From positions 2,108,001-2,172,000 of the forward strand of contig NC_063020.1 of NCBI RefSeq assembly GCF_020509005.1: 64,000 nucleotides of DNA. The letters run 5' to 3'. This DNA comes from Fulvia fulva. Its lineage: Eukaryota > Ascomycota > Dothideomycetes > Mycosphaerellales > Mycosphaerellaceae. Positions 22,467-34,460 of this stretch are shown here, in pieces. Within the stretch, counting starts at the first letter, position 1, and each line of letters starts with the position of its first letter. A model generated the notes under the pieces. It saw only the letters and a list, made by a program, of their open reading frames with translations, had not been told where the DNA came from and did not search any database. Made by a program: the position numbers and the translations under genes.

Positions 22467-25400
22467 CCTCGACACGCTTAGCATCATCCAGTATAACGTC
22501 AACCATAGCAAGGATATAGTCCAGAACCATTTCCTACACGAGGCGGACCCGCGCGTCCACCACGTCCTTGCAATCCAGGAGCCATGGATTAACCCGCACC
22601 ATAAGAGACCAACGACCTGCAAGTCACCAGGCTACACGACATGCCTACGAGGCGACGGCAGACCCCGCACGTGCTTCTATGTCAGCAAGGACATACTAGA
22701 ATCCGACTGGGAGGTAGTGTACTACGCAGACGAAGAAGGCGGGGGCGATATTACCTCCCTCCACGTGGGTAGCACCTGGATACACAACCTATACATGCAA
22801 CCGCCAGCCTCGAGGTCTAGCCGCGACCTAGGGGTCTGCAGACACCTAGACAGTGCGCTCAAGAGACAAGGGTGCCACATCGTAGTAGGAGACTTCAACA
22901 TACACCACCCTTCCTGGGAAAGCCTTATGCAGCCGCACCCTATAGCCGACGAAGTACTCGACTTGATGGCGAGCAACGCAATTGCCCTCAATACCCCGAA
23001 GGACCTGGGCACCTGGAAGAGAGGGGGACTCCAAGGCACGATCGACCTCTCCTGGATCTCAGATAGCCACTACCACACGGTAACCTACTGTGGGATCGAA
23101 CATGAACTCGAGGCGTCGTCAGACCACATGCCAGTCAGGACCTCTATTGCGACACAGATACAACGCACACCAGCGAGAACCCCTAAGCCAAACTGGGGAA
23201 AGGCCCACTGGGCCAACATCCAGGCGTACCTCGATGACTCCAAGAGGCTAGTCCAGATCGCGCAGCAGCAATACAACAGTAAAGACGAGATAGACGAAGC
23301 AGTCCAGGGGTTGACAGACGAAATAAGAAAAGCGACCTCACTTCACGTTCCGCTTGCCCAACCAACGACATGGTCCAAACCATACTGGACGCCGGAGTGC
23401 ACTGCGGTAGTAAGAGAAGCAAGGAGAGCCCGCCGGGTGTGGACGAGCAGCCATAGCGAGGAGGCCTGGAACGTATACAGGGAGGCATGCCAACAGAAGA
23501 AAGCCATAATACGGAGGGAGAAAGCAGTCGGCTGGAGGGCCACAGTGGAAGAAATCGCCGGCAAGCCAGAGAGGATGTGGAAGCTAGCGAAATGGGCCCG
23601 ACAGGATCCTACACAGGGCCCCTCCTTCTCTATCCCAGCGCTACAATCGCCTAGTGGCCCGGTTAGCGACCCCGAGGCCAAGGCGCGTCTACTGGCTAGC
23701 AAGTTCTTCCCACCCCCAGTCGAGGCTGATCTAAGCGACATGAACAGCTCTACTCCCCTAGCCCCTAGCATCGCGGTCCAACAGGAGGTGTCCGAGGGAG
23801 AAGTTACCGCTGTGCTGAGGAAGTTGCCGGCGAAGAAAGCCCCGGGGCCGGATGGGATCCCAAACGAGCTACTAAAGAAGTGTAGAGATCAACTAGCCCC
23901 AGCAGTTGCAGCGATCTTCAACGCCTGCCTACAGACCGGATACCACCCGATAGCTTTTAAACAATCGACGACAGTGGTCCTACGCAAGCCGCAGAAGGAA
24001 GACTATACGCAGGTGAAGTCGTACCGCCCAATTGCGCTCCTTAACACTCTTGGGAAGGCGCTTGAGAAGCTGGTTGCAACGAGACTCTCCGAGGCGGCAG
24101 AGGAACACTCCCTACTCCCGGACACCCAGATGGGTGCGCGCCCACAGCGATCGACGCTATCCGCGATGGAACTTATCACCTCTCAGGTAAAGGCCATCTG
24201 GTATAAGAATAGGGACAAGGTGGCTTCCTTACTTAGCCTAGACATATCGGGAGCCTTCGACTACGTGTCACACCCGCGGCTTCTCTACATCCTAAGGTCG
24301 AAAGGACTCCCTGAGTGGCTTGTCAACTTCGTACGGTCCTACCTCCAAAACCGCAGTACGTCGATCCTGGTCGGCCAGTACAGAAGCCCATTTCAAGCAG
24401 TCCACACTGGAATCCCGCAAGGCTCAACGCTAGCACCTATTCTGTTCCTCTTCTTTATGGCGACGCTGCTCCCAGCCCTAGAATCCCAGAACACCGCTGC
24501 GAGCGGCTTCGTAGACGACACAAACATCCTAGCGTGGTCTTCCTCGACTGAGGAGAACTGTAGGCTACTAGAAGAGAAGCACAAGATCTGCGAGGACTGG
24601 GCTAGGAGGCACGGGGCTCGGTTTGCCCCAGAAAAGTACAATCTGATACACTTTACGCGCCGGCCACGGTTCCACAATATGCAAGCTTCTATCCAGATAC
24701 AGGGGCACACGACTAACCCGGCAAATCAGCTCAGGATCCTCGGACTATGGGTGGACCCGGCGCTACGGTGGAGGAAGCACGTACAGGCAATATTACGGAA
24801 AGCTGAACAGAATATGGCATCATGCCAGAGGCTCACTGCGTCCACATGGGGGGCGGACTTCCGGCAGTCACGACTTCTATATACGGCTATTGTACGGCCA
24901 GTCCTTACCTATGGCAGCCAAGTGTGGTCCTTAGGCGAGAGGGCCTGCCCATCGAAGGGACTCGTCGCGCCGCTAGCGAAGATCCAAAACCAATGCCTAA
25001 GGAAGGTCACCGGGGCATATAAGTCGACACCAACGAGGATGCTTGAGCACGAGACCGCTATACCGCCGATCGACCTATACATCCAGGGACTACGGACCTC
25101 CTACTTAGGCAAGTCGGCACAGTACCCAGTACAGAAGGTCATCGCCAGTGCAGTCGCAAGGGCCCGCGAATCAGTACCAGCGCACAAGGGCATTCGACCC
25201 GGAAACGAGCCGAACTACCGGGCAAGGGACGAACAGCTAGCAACACAATGGGAAGGTGAGAAATCGTTTGTAGAGCAACTATGGAAAGAGAGGTGGAACA
25301 ACCAGGTTGTAGGGCATAGTGGACGCCCTCAGCCAGCGGGACAACCTAAGGAATGGTCAGCTACAAAATCCGCGGTCAAGCACCCCCCGAAGCTCATCCA

Positions 25401-25770
25401 CTACCGCCTTACGAGGGCACAGAGTAGCATAGCAACCCAACTGCGAAGCGAACACATCGGCCTCCAGGGGTACCTATCATGGAGGAAGGTTCCAGGATAC
25501 ACGAATACTAGCTGCCCCTGCGGCTATCGCTCCCAGAACGTACGGCACGCACTCCTCGTCTGTCCGAGGTGGTCGCTAGGAAGGGGGGAGTGGATGGCAA
25601 AGGCGAGGAACCGGACGATTGGGGCACTTCTTAACAACGCTGAAGACCTACGGCGCATTACGAACTGGATACTAGAGAAGGGCTGGCTAGAACAGTACCG
25701 CCTAGTAGGAGCAGTGCAGGAAGAGAGGACACGACGCAGCGCGACGAGACCGGCTAGGAGCGGGGGCTAA
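22453..25770 (+). CDS. LINE-I ORF2 protein: endonuclease and reverse transcriptase, intact
   Basis: This ORF encodes a 1105-residue protein that would nick target DNA and copy element RNA by target-primed reverse transcription. Residues 1-230 form an apurinic-type endonuclease: IIQYNVN near the start, Glu43 in IQEPW, Asp147 in VVGDFN, and Asp224-His225 in SSDHMP. Reverse transcriptase spans about 440-800: KAPGPDGIPNELLK, SYRPIALLNTLGKALEK, LSLDISGAFD, GIPQGS from 653 and the catalytic FVDD at 686-689. A C-terminal zinc finger has Cys1021, Cys1023, His1032 and Cys1037. No RNase H domain was recognised. The frame stays open to 22447 through a TTG, but the ATG at 22453 matches the full-length copy. 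All visible catalytic residues are kept. It is Tad/I-like in layout; the clade is not certain. Confidence 0.95.
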   Translation: MPMTSLDTLSIIQYNVNHSKDIVQNHFLHEADPRVHHVLAIQEPWINPHHKRPTTCKSPGYTTCLRGDGRPRTCFYVSKDILESDWEVVYYADEEGGGDITSLHVGSTWIHNLYMQPPASRSSRDLGVCRHLDSALKRQGCHIVVGDFNIHHPSWESLMQPHPIADEVLDLMASNAIALNTPKDLGTWKRGGLQGTIDLSWISDSHYHTVTYCGIEHELEASSDHMPVRTSIATQIQRTPARTPKPNWGKAHWANIQAYLDDSKRLVQIAQQQYNSKDEIDEAVQGLTDEIRKATSLHVPLAQPTTWSKPYWTPECTAVVREARRARRVWTSSHSEEAWNVYREACQQKKAIIRREKAVGWRATVEEIAGKPERMWKLAKWARQDPTQGPSFSIPALQSPSGPVSDPEAKARLLASKFFPPPVEADLSDMNSSTPLAPSIAVQQEVSEGEVTAVLRKLPAKKAPGPDGIPNELLKKCRDQLAPAVAAIFNACLQTGYHPIAFKQSTTVVLRKPQKEDYTQVKSYRPIALLNTLGKALEKLVATRLSEAAEEHSLLPDTQMGARPQRSTLSAMELITSQVKAIWYKNRDKVASLLSLDISGAFDYVSHPRLLYILRSKGLPEWLVNFVRSYLQNRSTSILVGQYRSPFQAVHTGIPQGSTLAPILFLFFMATLLPALESQNTAASGFVDDTNILAWSSSTEENCRLLEEKHKICEDWARRHGARFAPEKYNLIHFTRRPRFHNMQASIQIQGHTTNPANQLRILGLWVDPALRWRKHVQAILRKAEQNMASCQRLTASTWGADFRQSRLLYTAIVRPVLTYGSQVWSLGERACPSKGLVAPLAKIQNQCLRKVTGAYKSTPTRMLEHETAIPPIDLYIQGLRTSYLGKSAQYPVQKVIASAVARARESVPAHKGIRPGNEPNYRARDEQLATQWEGEKSFVEQLWKERWNNQVVGHSGRPQPAGQPKEWSATKSAVKHPPKLIHYRLTRAQSSIATQLRSEHIGLQGYLSWRKVPGYTNTSCPCGYRSQNVRHALLVCPRWSLGRGEWMAKARNRTIGALLNNAEDLRRITNWILEKGWLEQYRLVGAVQEERTRRSATRPARSGG

Positions 25771-25958
25771 CGGGGTAGTGACATGGACTACGTACGTTCA
25801 GAGGGAAAGCTAATCTAGACAAGGAGTAGTCGGGGGCGGGAAGGGTTTTCACCTATTCGGGTTTCCCTTTGTACATAACAATAGATATATACCTGCATAG
25901 GCCGGATAGGGTCCTAGAACAGGGGAATGACAAATCTATCTATCTATATATAAGCTTA

Positions 25959-27342
25959 TAAAGCAATTTGTAACCTTTAAGATAAGTAAAGAGTTCACTA
26001 TTAGATCTGTATAGACACACCTAGTTTCTCTTAGAAAAAGGATTGCTAATGTTAACCTAGAGGGTCAGTATTATAGGAAAGCTAATGTAAGGATAACCTA
26101 GCTCTTAAGCTCACTACTATCTAACTACTATATAGCTAGGAATACTATTTTAGCTTAGCTAAAGATAGATTATAAAAGGACCTTAAAGATCCTTAAAGCT
26201 TAAGAAGCTAGGTTAGATCCCTCTAAGGCTAAGTATAGTATAGTAGCCACCTAGGTCAAGCCCTTAGGTCTAGTAAGACTACTCTTCTACCTTCTCTATA
26301 AGAAGGATTATCTGATCAAGGACTGCCCTAGTCTACCTAAGGCAAGAAAGGTCCTTAGATCTCATTCCTAACTACTATCTTCCTAGAATATAACACATGT
26401 TAAGAAGAAGAGAACTCTACTACCCACTTTAAGGAGGACACTAAGAGAGAAGTCCTCTATAGAAGAACTTAAGAAAATAGTAAAGAAACTCAGCTCTAAT
26501 ATACTATTACTCTAGAAGAACTAGGCCTAGTCTTATACCTCTAAAGTAAAGAAGACTAGAAAAGGTTTTTCCGCCTAAGAGTCACGTGACTTATATAGCT
26601 CATCCCTAGAGACAATGTCTAATAATAATGAGTATAATGAAGTGGCTTACTTAACTATAGAAGTCTAAGGCAAGTTCCCCTCGTTAGAGTAGTTACTTAA
26701 CTCCTATACTTTATCCTATATAACGGACTAAAGCTACCTCTTTAGATCTATAACCCCCTTAATAAGGAAGAAATAGAGCAAAGTAGGAGGTAGGTTTTTA
26801 TTAGCTACTTATATTAGGAATATAGAGATAAGTAGGAGAGCTAGTAGAAAAGTTAATTTAGAAGATGTCCTACTTATACCTAAGCTAGGAGTAAACCTAG
26901 TTTTATAGAACTAGTTTAGTAAGTAGTTTAGTGTTCAAACTCTATCATTTTCTCTTATTTCCCTCTCTAGTAAGACTGTTATCTAGACAAAGCTCCTTAG
27001 GGGGGTTCTATTTATTAATGAGATTTCTCCTCTCCTATAAGAACGGGCACATTACTCATTATATACACTACTAATAGAGAATGCCTTTGTGACTACTTAA
27101 TTAGAGACCGACCTAAAGTAGTAGGAGCTTTAGTATAGAAGATTTGTATACTTTAGGAAGAATTTGCTCTAGAATCTTTATAAGGTAATAGACTTAAAAG
27201 AACCTATTCCTATCCCTAAGGATAGCTTTCACTAGTATAGAGTATGTTCAATAGTAAAGATAAAGAATTATAAAGGCAAAGTTATAGAGAGAAGACCCAA
27301 AAGACTTGCCCTTATATCTATTAATATATATAGCCTACTACT
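25959..27342 (+). pseudogene. Copia-2 gag zinc knuckle, protease and integrase N-terminus
   Basis: This continues Copia-2 after the LINE-I. Around 26285-26335 the translation reads LLYKKDYLIKDCPS, a CCHC knuckle with Cys and His changed to Leu/Tyr. Near 26690-26735 LLNSYTLSYITD is the aspartic protease box, where copia elements have LLDSG/CTSSHMT-like residues; Asp has become Asn. The integrase N-terminal region follows (for example KIKNYKGKVIERRP near 27260-27300). The gene is then split at 27342 by gypsy element GypB and resumes at 34570. The frame is full of TAG stops and is non-functional. Confidence 0.8.
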
Positions 27343-27526
27343 TGTCACGGGCAGCCCGCGACCCCTCACTATAGCTACGTCGGCCCGGCTGAACCGCGGA
27401 CCTTCTGTATCGGGTTAGCGCGGCTTGGCTTTGCTTTATAACTTCGCCGCGCCTCGCGCTCCTCTTTCGTAGCTTCGTAGAACAACAACTATCTCATTCG
27501 GACCCTATAGTACGCGCGCCCTTACA
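27343..27526 (+). repeat. GypB 5' LTR
   Basis: This 184-bp LTR begins TGTCACGGGCAGCCCGCGAC and ends GCGCGCCCTTACA. It is unusually GC-rich for this window. About 260 bases of non-coding leader follow (27527-27791); its primer-binding site was not recognised. Confidence 0.95.
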
Positions 27527-27791
27527 GTTTGTTCTACCTTACTACCCAGATCGCGGATCTAGGTAAGGGACGCGTAACAATAGGAACAGACAGAACCGTA
27601 GAACTCGAGAACGCGCAGAGCCGCATCAGAACACAGAACACGGTAAGGCGTATAGCGCGTAGATGCCTAGAGAACGTAACGCGGCGACACTATTAGTAGG
27701 TGGTCGCGCGCTCGTAGACAGTTAGGATACAGGCACCGTCACGCCTCCCCCGAACCTAGATAACATGACTTTATAAACAGCGAACGGCGGC

Positions 27792-29789
27792 ATGCTACCG
27801 CTACCTAAGCCTAAGGGCAAAAGTAAGTAGCGCACATCTCTTTTCCCCGACCTCTCCTCTTTTCCTTAGAGTCAGACATAGGACGATAACCGGCGGGTCA
27901 CAGTAGACACCGGTGTCGCGCTATAACAAGAGATTGATAAAGCTTACTAGAAGGCCTTCGAGCGAGAAGAAGGTGGTGAGATTGACTTTATAGAACTGTT
28001 CGAGTTCAAGCTCGAAGAGAACCTAGGCGGCGACCTAGACGAGGTGTATCTATCACTCGACGAGGCAGAACACATTCTCGCATCCGAATACTAGAATGTC
28101 ACCCCAGACAACCTCACGACCCTTGCATCCTAACACCCGAAGACCACCTACGACTTCGTGCTACAAGCAGTCAACACGGCAATTACTAAGGGTAGACAAC
28201 TCGATGTAATAGAGCGAGCTAACGACCTCCAGAACACCTAGTACACCACGCTGTACACCAAATACGACCGCATCTACAAGATGCTACGAAGTGAAGAGCT
28301 TGTCACACAGAAAATGGCAGCAGATCTTAAGAGCAAGAAGGATTACGACCTAGCTAAGTTATAAGAGCTAGGGAAGAAATATAAGGAAGCTAACAACCTG
28401 TACAAGCAGTTCAGCGAGATCTACGAGAAGGAGAAGAAGAAGGCACAAGATGCTAAGGCGAAGAACCAGGCCCTACAATAAGAAGTCGATGACCTGAAGG
28501 CTCGGCTTGAGGCAGGAGACACTATACAGAACGGAGGCAGGGGCCGCTTAGGCCGCCGACCCTCTCGTTCCCGCCTACGCGAGACCTTACTCGAGTAGCT
28601 ATTACGTAGGTATCGCGAAGCTGCTAGTAGAGGGGGCGGTGGCGGTGGTGGTGATAACGATAACGATAGAGACGACGATGACCGTGGCGACAATGGCCGA
28701 GGACGTGATAACGACCGTCCGCGACTAGGACCTAATAACGGTCGTAACTCGAGAATACGTAACACCCGCACCTAGACACTACTAGTTGACCTTCTAGAAC
28801 GTCTCTTCACTATTGACCGCACCCTCACTCGCGGTATAGAGATCGGCAAGGGTGTGCCCGACCCTAAGCACTTCAAGAACGATAACGACCCTAATTTCGA
28901 TAGCTAGTATAGCAGTGTTCTCCTTAAGCTGACTATAGCAACCTTCCGTACTAAGGCAGATAGTCTACGCTTCGTGTATAGGTGGACACAAGGTGATCCT
29001 TAGCGAAGCATTAAGCCGAGGATCCCTATACCTAGACAGCAGTCCTTTAACGAGTTCAAGACTAGAGAAGAGTTGTTAGACTAGATGACACGCTAATATA
29101 GCACACGTAATGAGGGAACTAAGGCTATAGTTAACATTGCTACCTATAAGCAAGAACAAGGCGAAACCTTTATAGCCTTCTATGCCCGCTACTCGAAGTT
29201 GCGCGCCTAGATGTTATAGACCGATAAGACCGAGCTTATACTGTTCCGTAACCGACTAAACCGTAAGTACTTCATTAAGACCTTCGGCGACCGCGAAGTC
29301 GACCGCCGCCTAGATAGTATATAAGACGTTATCGAGGAGTATACCGCACTAGACGAGAGTTTCTACGAGACAGATCGACTATACCCGTAGAAGGAGCGCC
29401 CCCGGGGCAATAGTAACTCGAACAGCAATAGCGGCTAGAATAACTAGAATAACGGTAACGTAGTTACTAGTACCGCTACCGGTGTAGTAGGTGCCTTAGT
29501 ATAGCGCCTACTATAGTACGCTAGTACTAAGAAGAAGGAGGATCTACCGACATATCTATAGAACCTACCTACGCTTAACCGTAAGTAGCGCGAAGACCTT
29601 AAGAAGTAGGGTAAGTACTACCGCTACCGTATAGGTTCTTACGTATCGACTAACCCTAAATGCCTAATATATAGGTACGATAGCGACTATCGCCCACCGC
29701 GTCTACGCAATACTACGCCGAATCCGAACGCGAACCTCAGTTCCCTAGCCGCCGATCCGCGGCAGGGAAATGGCACGACCGCTACCTAA
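27792..29789 (+). pseudogene. GypB gag
   Basis: A single frame from ATG 27792 runs to TAA 29787-29789 with only TAG/TAA interruptions that CAG, CAA or TGG would explain. The product would be about 665 residues, long for a gypsy gag. It has a charged, coiled-coil-like region (28340-28500), a glycine run followed by Asp/Asn/Arg-rich low complexity (28625-28760), a capsid-like segment with GETFIAFYARYSKLRA (about 29155-29205), and a degenerate zinc knuckle GKYYRYRIGSYVSTNPKC (about 29610-29665) in which Cys and His have become Tyr. Pol follows in the -1 frame. Confidence 0.8.
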
Positions 29790-29794
29790 GCGTA

Positions 29795-32700
29795 GTAGAT
29801 AGCGGTCACCCGAACTTCCTAGGATAGAAAGAGCATAAGATTGAGAGACACGGAACGTAAGAGACGGTAACAGACTATAGTAAGGAGCTTAAGATATCGG
29901 CATACGCACTAGATAAGCAATAGCTAGCTATATACCCTTATATAGTGTTACCCGTAATGATATAATAGAGAAAGGCTCGAGGCCTTATAGATTCTACTTC
30001 TACCTCTCTCTTTCTTAACTAGAAATTCATACGCAAATATACAATACCCCTGATCCCTTTAACGTAAAGCCGACGACTAACACTAGGAGATGGAACGGCT
30101 ACTACGCGGCAGATTACACACGCGGCCCCTATAGACGTAGTTATAGGCGATTATTACGAGCAAATGTTATACTACGTCACCGACCTCGAATACGACATCG
30201 TCTTTAGCCTGCCGTAGCTTATAGCGTACAACCTAAACATCTTCTAGGAGACAGGCGAGGTGGCATTTAGGTCGGATTACTGCTTTAGTCACTGTCTATA
30301 GAATAAGACACCGACAACAGTACAATCCCTAAACCACCGCGAGAAGAAGAAGTAGGTACTAGTACGGTACGGACTAGAGCCCTTCACTAGAGATGTAGCG
30401 AGCTTTATAGTAGGAGGGGCAGAGCTGAATGTCTCATTATATGACCTAGAAGACATAGACGATGAAGAAGTGGACTACTAGGGCGTTTCTTAACGCGCGT
30501 AGGGGATGTACGCGCACCGGCCTAGGGCTAAGTACTTCTATATCATGCCTACTAGGCGTAAGAGCGACGGCGGAGAGCTTAAGCTGAGTGCAATAGCTAC
30601 TAATGATCTGGACCAATTCTTGAACAAGCAGTTCAATCACAACCCGAAGGAGAAGTTGCCGCTAATGTACTACGATATTACGGACGCTTTCTTAGCTAAG
30701 GATCATGAAGGACTCCCACCTTACCGACTAGGCGTAGATCATGAGATTCACATTAAGCCTAATGGTCTATAAGAGCCACTATACCGCAAGCCCTACGGCC
30801 TAGCTAAGAAGGAGAACGAGGCAGTTAAGAAATGGCTAGACGAGCAAACATCTAAAGGGAAGGTACGGAAAGTAGGGTAAAAGACGAACCAGTCTCCTAC
30901 ACTAGTACTAGTAGTACGTAAGCCTAGAGGTGGGCTACGTATTTGTATCGACTACAGAGGATTGAATGCGATCACTATTAAGAACCGGTATCCGATTCCC
31001 TTAATATAAGAGACGCTCAACCGTATACACGGTAAGAAGTACTTTATAAAGCTAGACATTGTAGCAGCCTTTAACAAGTTACGGATAGCTAAAGGGCACG
31101 AGTGGTTGATAGCGTTTGCGACACGATACGGCATCTACGAGTGTCTAGTGTTACCATTCGGCTTATGCAACGGACTAGCATCGTTCTAATTATATATTAA
31201 CAAGGTCTTATAAGAACACCTAGACGACTTTGTGTCGGCCTACCTAGATGACGTACTTATCTTTAGTGATACCTTAGAGGAGCACATTAAACACGTACGG
31301 AAGGTTCTTACTAAGCTACGCGATATAGGACTTATAGTGGACATCGACAAAAGCGAATTCTACTAATAGAAGGTGAAGTATCTTAGGCTAATCATAACCC
31401 CTGACGGCATCGAGATAGACCCCGAGAAACTCGAATGTATTCAGATATAGGAAGCTCCTAAGAACCTGAAGGATGTCTAGGCCTTCCTTGGATTTACTAA
31501 CTTCTATAGGCGATTCATCGAAGCATTTTCGCGCATAGCTACTCCTCTTACAAACCTGACCAAGTCGGACGGACTAAGCAATCACAAGAACAGAAGGATT
31601 CAATGGTCACTAGATTGCTAACGAGCCTTTGACAATTTGAAAGCTACGTTCAGCAAAGCCGGCATACTCGCATATTACGTGCTAGGCAGGGAAATAGTAA
31701 TAGAGACAGATTCTTCAGATTTTATGAACGCCGGCGTGCTTTTGTAGTATAACGAGAATGGTGTGCTACATCCTATAGCCTTCTACTCGAAGAAGTTGAG
31801 TCTATAGGAGTGCAATTATAAAATCTATAATAAGGAACTGTTAGCTATTATTAAGGCTTTTGAGGAATAGAGACCCGAGCTCGCCTACGAGGCAGATAAT
31901 AAGGACTTATAGCTAGTCAAGATTTATACCGACCACAAGAACCTAGAATACTTTATGACGACAAAGTAGCTAAATCGGCGATAAGCGCGTTAGGCTAAGT
32001 TCTTGTCACAGTTCAACTTCAAGATAATATACCGTCTAGGACTTTAAGGTACAAAGCTAGACAGCCTAACGAGACGTAGCTAGGACCTTCCGTAGGGGGT
32101 GGACGACCCTCGGAACTAGCATTAGCATTAGACATTGCTGCCTCCTAAGCGATTCCTTAAGATCGCCTCACTATAGGCAATAGTAGAAGATGCGCCGGAA
32201 GAAGAGGAACTAGTACCGCTAAACCCTAAAGCTAAAGAGTTTATGCCTATAGAACGAGATACGCCTACTAAACAACCGGCGACGCGTAAAAGTTAGCGGG
32301 AAGCCGAACTCGAGTATCGAATGTCGACGGCGTACGTAACCGATAACGAGCTTAAGACCGCGATTAAGGACCTATAGAAAGACCGTACTCCTATACTACT
32401 ACAGAGAGCGAAGATTCACCTAGTACACTATAAAGTAGATAGCGACCTACTATATATTCGAAACTAATACGACGGCTAGAGCTTATAGGTACCAAATGAC
32501 TAAGCTTTATAGACTAGGATAATCAAGATAAACTATAACGCTCTAGTAGCAGGCTATCTAGGACGAGCTCGTACTTATAAACTCGTAGCACGTGAATCCT
32601 ACTAGCCTAGATTAGCGAGATCCGTACGTAGATACACCGCGAATTGCCGTACCTACCGTATAACAAAATCTCTGTACTCCTAGCTACTAGGATTACTATA

Positions 32701-34460
32701 GCTACTTCCTGTTCTAGATCGGCCTTAGAAACACATTGTAGTCGACTTCGTTGTCGGACTCCTAGACAGTACTCTTAACGGTATAGTCTATAACAACATT
32801 ATGACCGTTACTAATAGGCTCACTAAGGAAGTCGAGCTAATCCCTATTAGCGCAATGACAGCATAGAATACGGCAAGGCTTTTCCTTAAACATATGTTCT
32901 GTCGGCGCGGGTTTCCTAACACTATTATATTAGACCGTAGTAAGTAGTAGGTTACTACCTTCTAGAAGAAACTCTATAAGATGCTCCGTATAAATCGTAA
33001 GCTAAGTTCTTTGTATCACCTAGAAACTAATAGACAGTCAGAACGTACTAACTAGGCGATAGAACAGTATCTCCGTATATTTACTAACGAGGTATAGGAT
33101 AACTAGGCAGAATAGCTATGCCTTGCTTAGTTCGCGATCAACAATCACCTATCTAAGACTACTAGTGTGTCGCCGTTCTACGCCACCTTAGGATACAACC
33201 CTAAGTTCATAGAGCGAGTTGACCTAAACGCTAGAAAGGAGGGAGGACTAACTACTCTCTAGCGACTGGACGCGCGATTAGTAGAAACCTTTATACGTCG
33301 AATTTGCGAGCTTCACAAACACCTTCAAGAGAATATACGAATGTTATAAGCTCTCTAAGCAGAGGTAGCAAACCGCTACCGAAGTATTCCTCTAGACTAT
33401 AAGGTAGGTGATTAGGTATATCTTAGTACTAAGAACATCCGCACGACTCGACTATCTAAGAAGCTAGACAGGAGATATGCCGGCCCTTACTAGATCACGG
33501 AAGTTATGCCGGCCAGACTCTCTTATCGACTGAAACTATTAGACGCTCTAGTAGGACTTAATAACTGCTTCTACACCTTACTACTATAACGAGCCGACCA
33601 CCCCGATTTCCTACTACTTAAAGGGCAGTATCTAGCGCCGCTACCACTAATAACTATCGAACCTAACACTACCGAGGCTAATGTAGTAGCCGATATAGTA
33701 GTAGCACCTACGTATATATACGAGGTAGAAAAGATCCTTAATATATATACCCGTAAGCGGGTAGGCAAGGTGAAGAAGGGGTATAAGCGCAAAGTAGATA
33801 TATAGTACAAGGTGAAATGGGCTAGATATTAGAACGAGGAGGATGGTGAGACCTAGTAACCTATAGAGGACATACTTAAACACGTAGCCGCCGCTGTTAT
33901 AGACTTTCACTATAACCGGCCGGAGTTGTCTACGCCTATAGGCTTCGTAGCTCTATCTAACTAGTCCCTACTAGCCACTGAGATACTCGGGCTCAACTCG
34001 ATTAGGGTCATTCCGAAAGACACCGTCACGAATAAGTCGCCTCGAGCCTTGCCTCTAATAGAATCTACTCCGCACATATTCGATACTCGAGTAGAGCCTA
34101 TAGAGCCTACAATAATACCCAACTTTAGTTATAAGGATCATACGCGAGTACGAGCCGAAGACAGACTTAGATCTAGGGCAAGCTAGCTAACTAGGTAACA
34201 TGTTTCTCGAAGGAAGCCGGTCGAGGATAGTCTTAATAGAGCGAATGCGATATTATCGGATGACGACAGGGCACTAGAGGATGATTCGGCGTTCGCGCGA
34301 TTATAGAGCTCGACAGGCAAGTGGCCTTATAAGGTGAATAACGCTTAGAGGACTAAGGCGTGTTTTGGGAGGGGGGGTACTGTCACGGGTAGCCCGCGAC
34401 CCCTTACTGTAGCTACGTCGGCCCGGCTGAACCGCGGACCTTCTGTATCGGGTTAGCGCG
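29795..34460 (+). pseudogene. GypB pol (protease-RT-RNase H-integrase-chromodomain)
   Basis: One continuous frame is interrupted by TAG codons. The protease active site VDSG is at 29795-29806. RT motifs are [21 protein letters not shown] (about 30935-31000), [20 protein letters not shown], and the catalytic [11 protein letters not shown] from 31241, which is intact here. RNase H has ETDSSDFMNAGVLL near 31700-31745. Integrase carries VVDFVVGLL and NRLTKEVELIPIS (about 32735-32850) and a SERTNQAIEQYLR segment (33035-33075). A chromodomain (VEKILN, YKVKWARYQNEEDGET) lies at about 33725-33865. The frame runs into the 3' LTR (CFGRGGTVTG), as in several fungal gypsy elements. RIP stops leave it inactive. 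Confidence 0.9.
34367..34380 (+). other. GypB polypurine tract
   Basis: A G-rich stretch, GGGAGGGGGGGTAC, ends directly at the 3' LTR start. It is the expected plus-strand primer site. It is also inside the reading frame of pol. Confidence 0.8.

Larger units (their letters stand above)
22403..25944 (+). mobile_element. Unmutated LINE-I copy, 5' truncated just before ORF2
   Basis: This 3.54-kb LINE-I lies on the plus strand in Copia-2 gag and is flanked by the 14-bp duplication 'tatatataagctta' (22389-22402 and 25945-25958). It contains the last 20 codons of ORF1, all of ORF2, a 3' UTR and an (ATCT)n tail. CpA and TpG are plentiful and ORF2 is uninterrupted, while the flanking copia is full of RIP stops. 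It therefore inserted after the last RIP episode at this locus. The ORF1 body and 5' promoter are absent, so it is probably not autonomous. Confidence 0.95.

Noticed and set aside
22386..23771. Minus-strand open frames across the intact LINE-I
   Set aside because: They are antisense shadows of a well-conserved endonuclease/RT frame.
26583..26588. CACGTG box in Copia-2 gag as a regulatory site
   Set aside because: It is a single occurrence within coding sequence and is expected by chance.
28421..28771. Minus-strand 116-codon frame rich in Ser, Arg and Pro
   Set aside because: It is a shadow of the low-complexity Gly/Asp/Arg segment of GypB gag on the plus strand.
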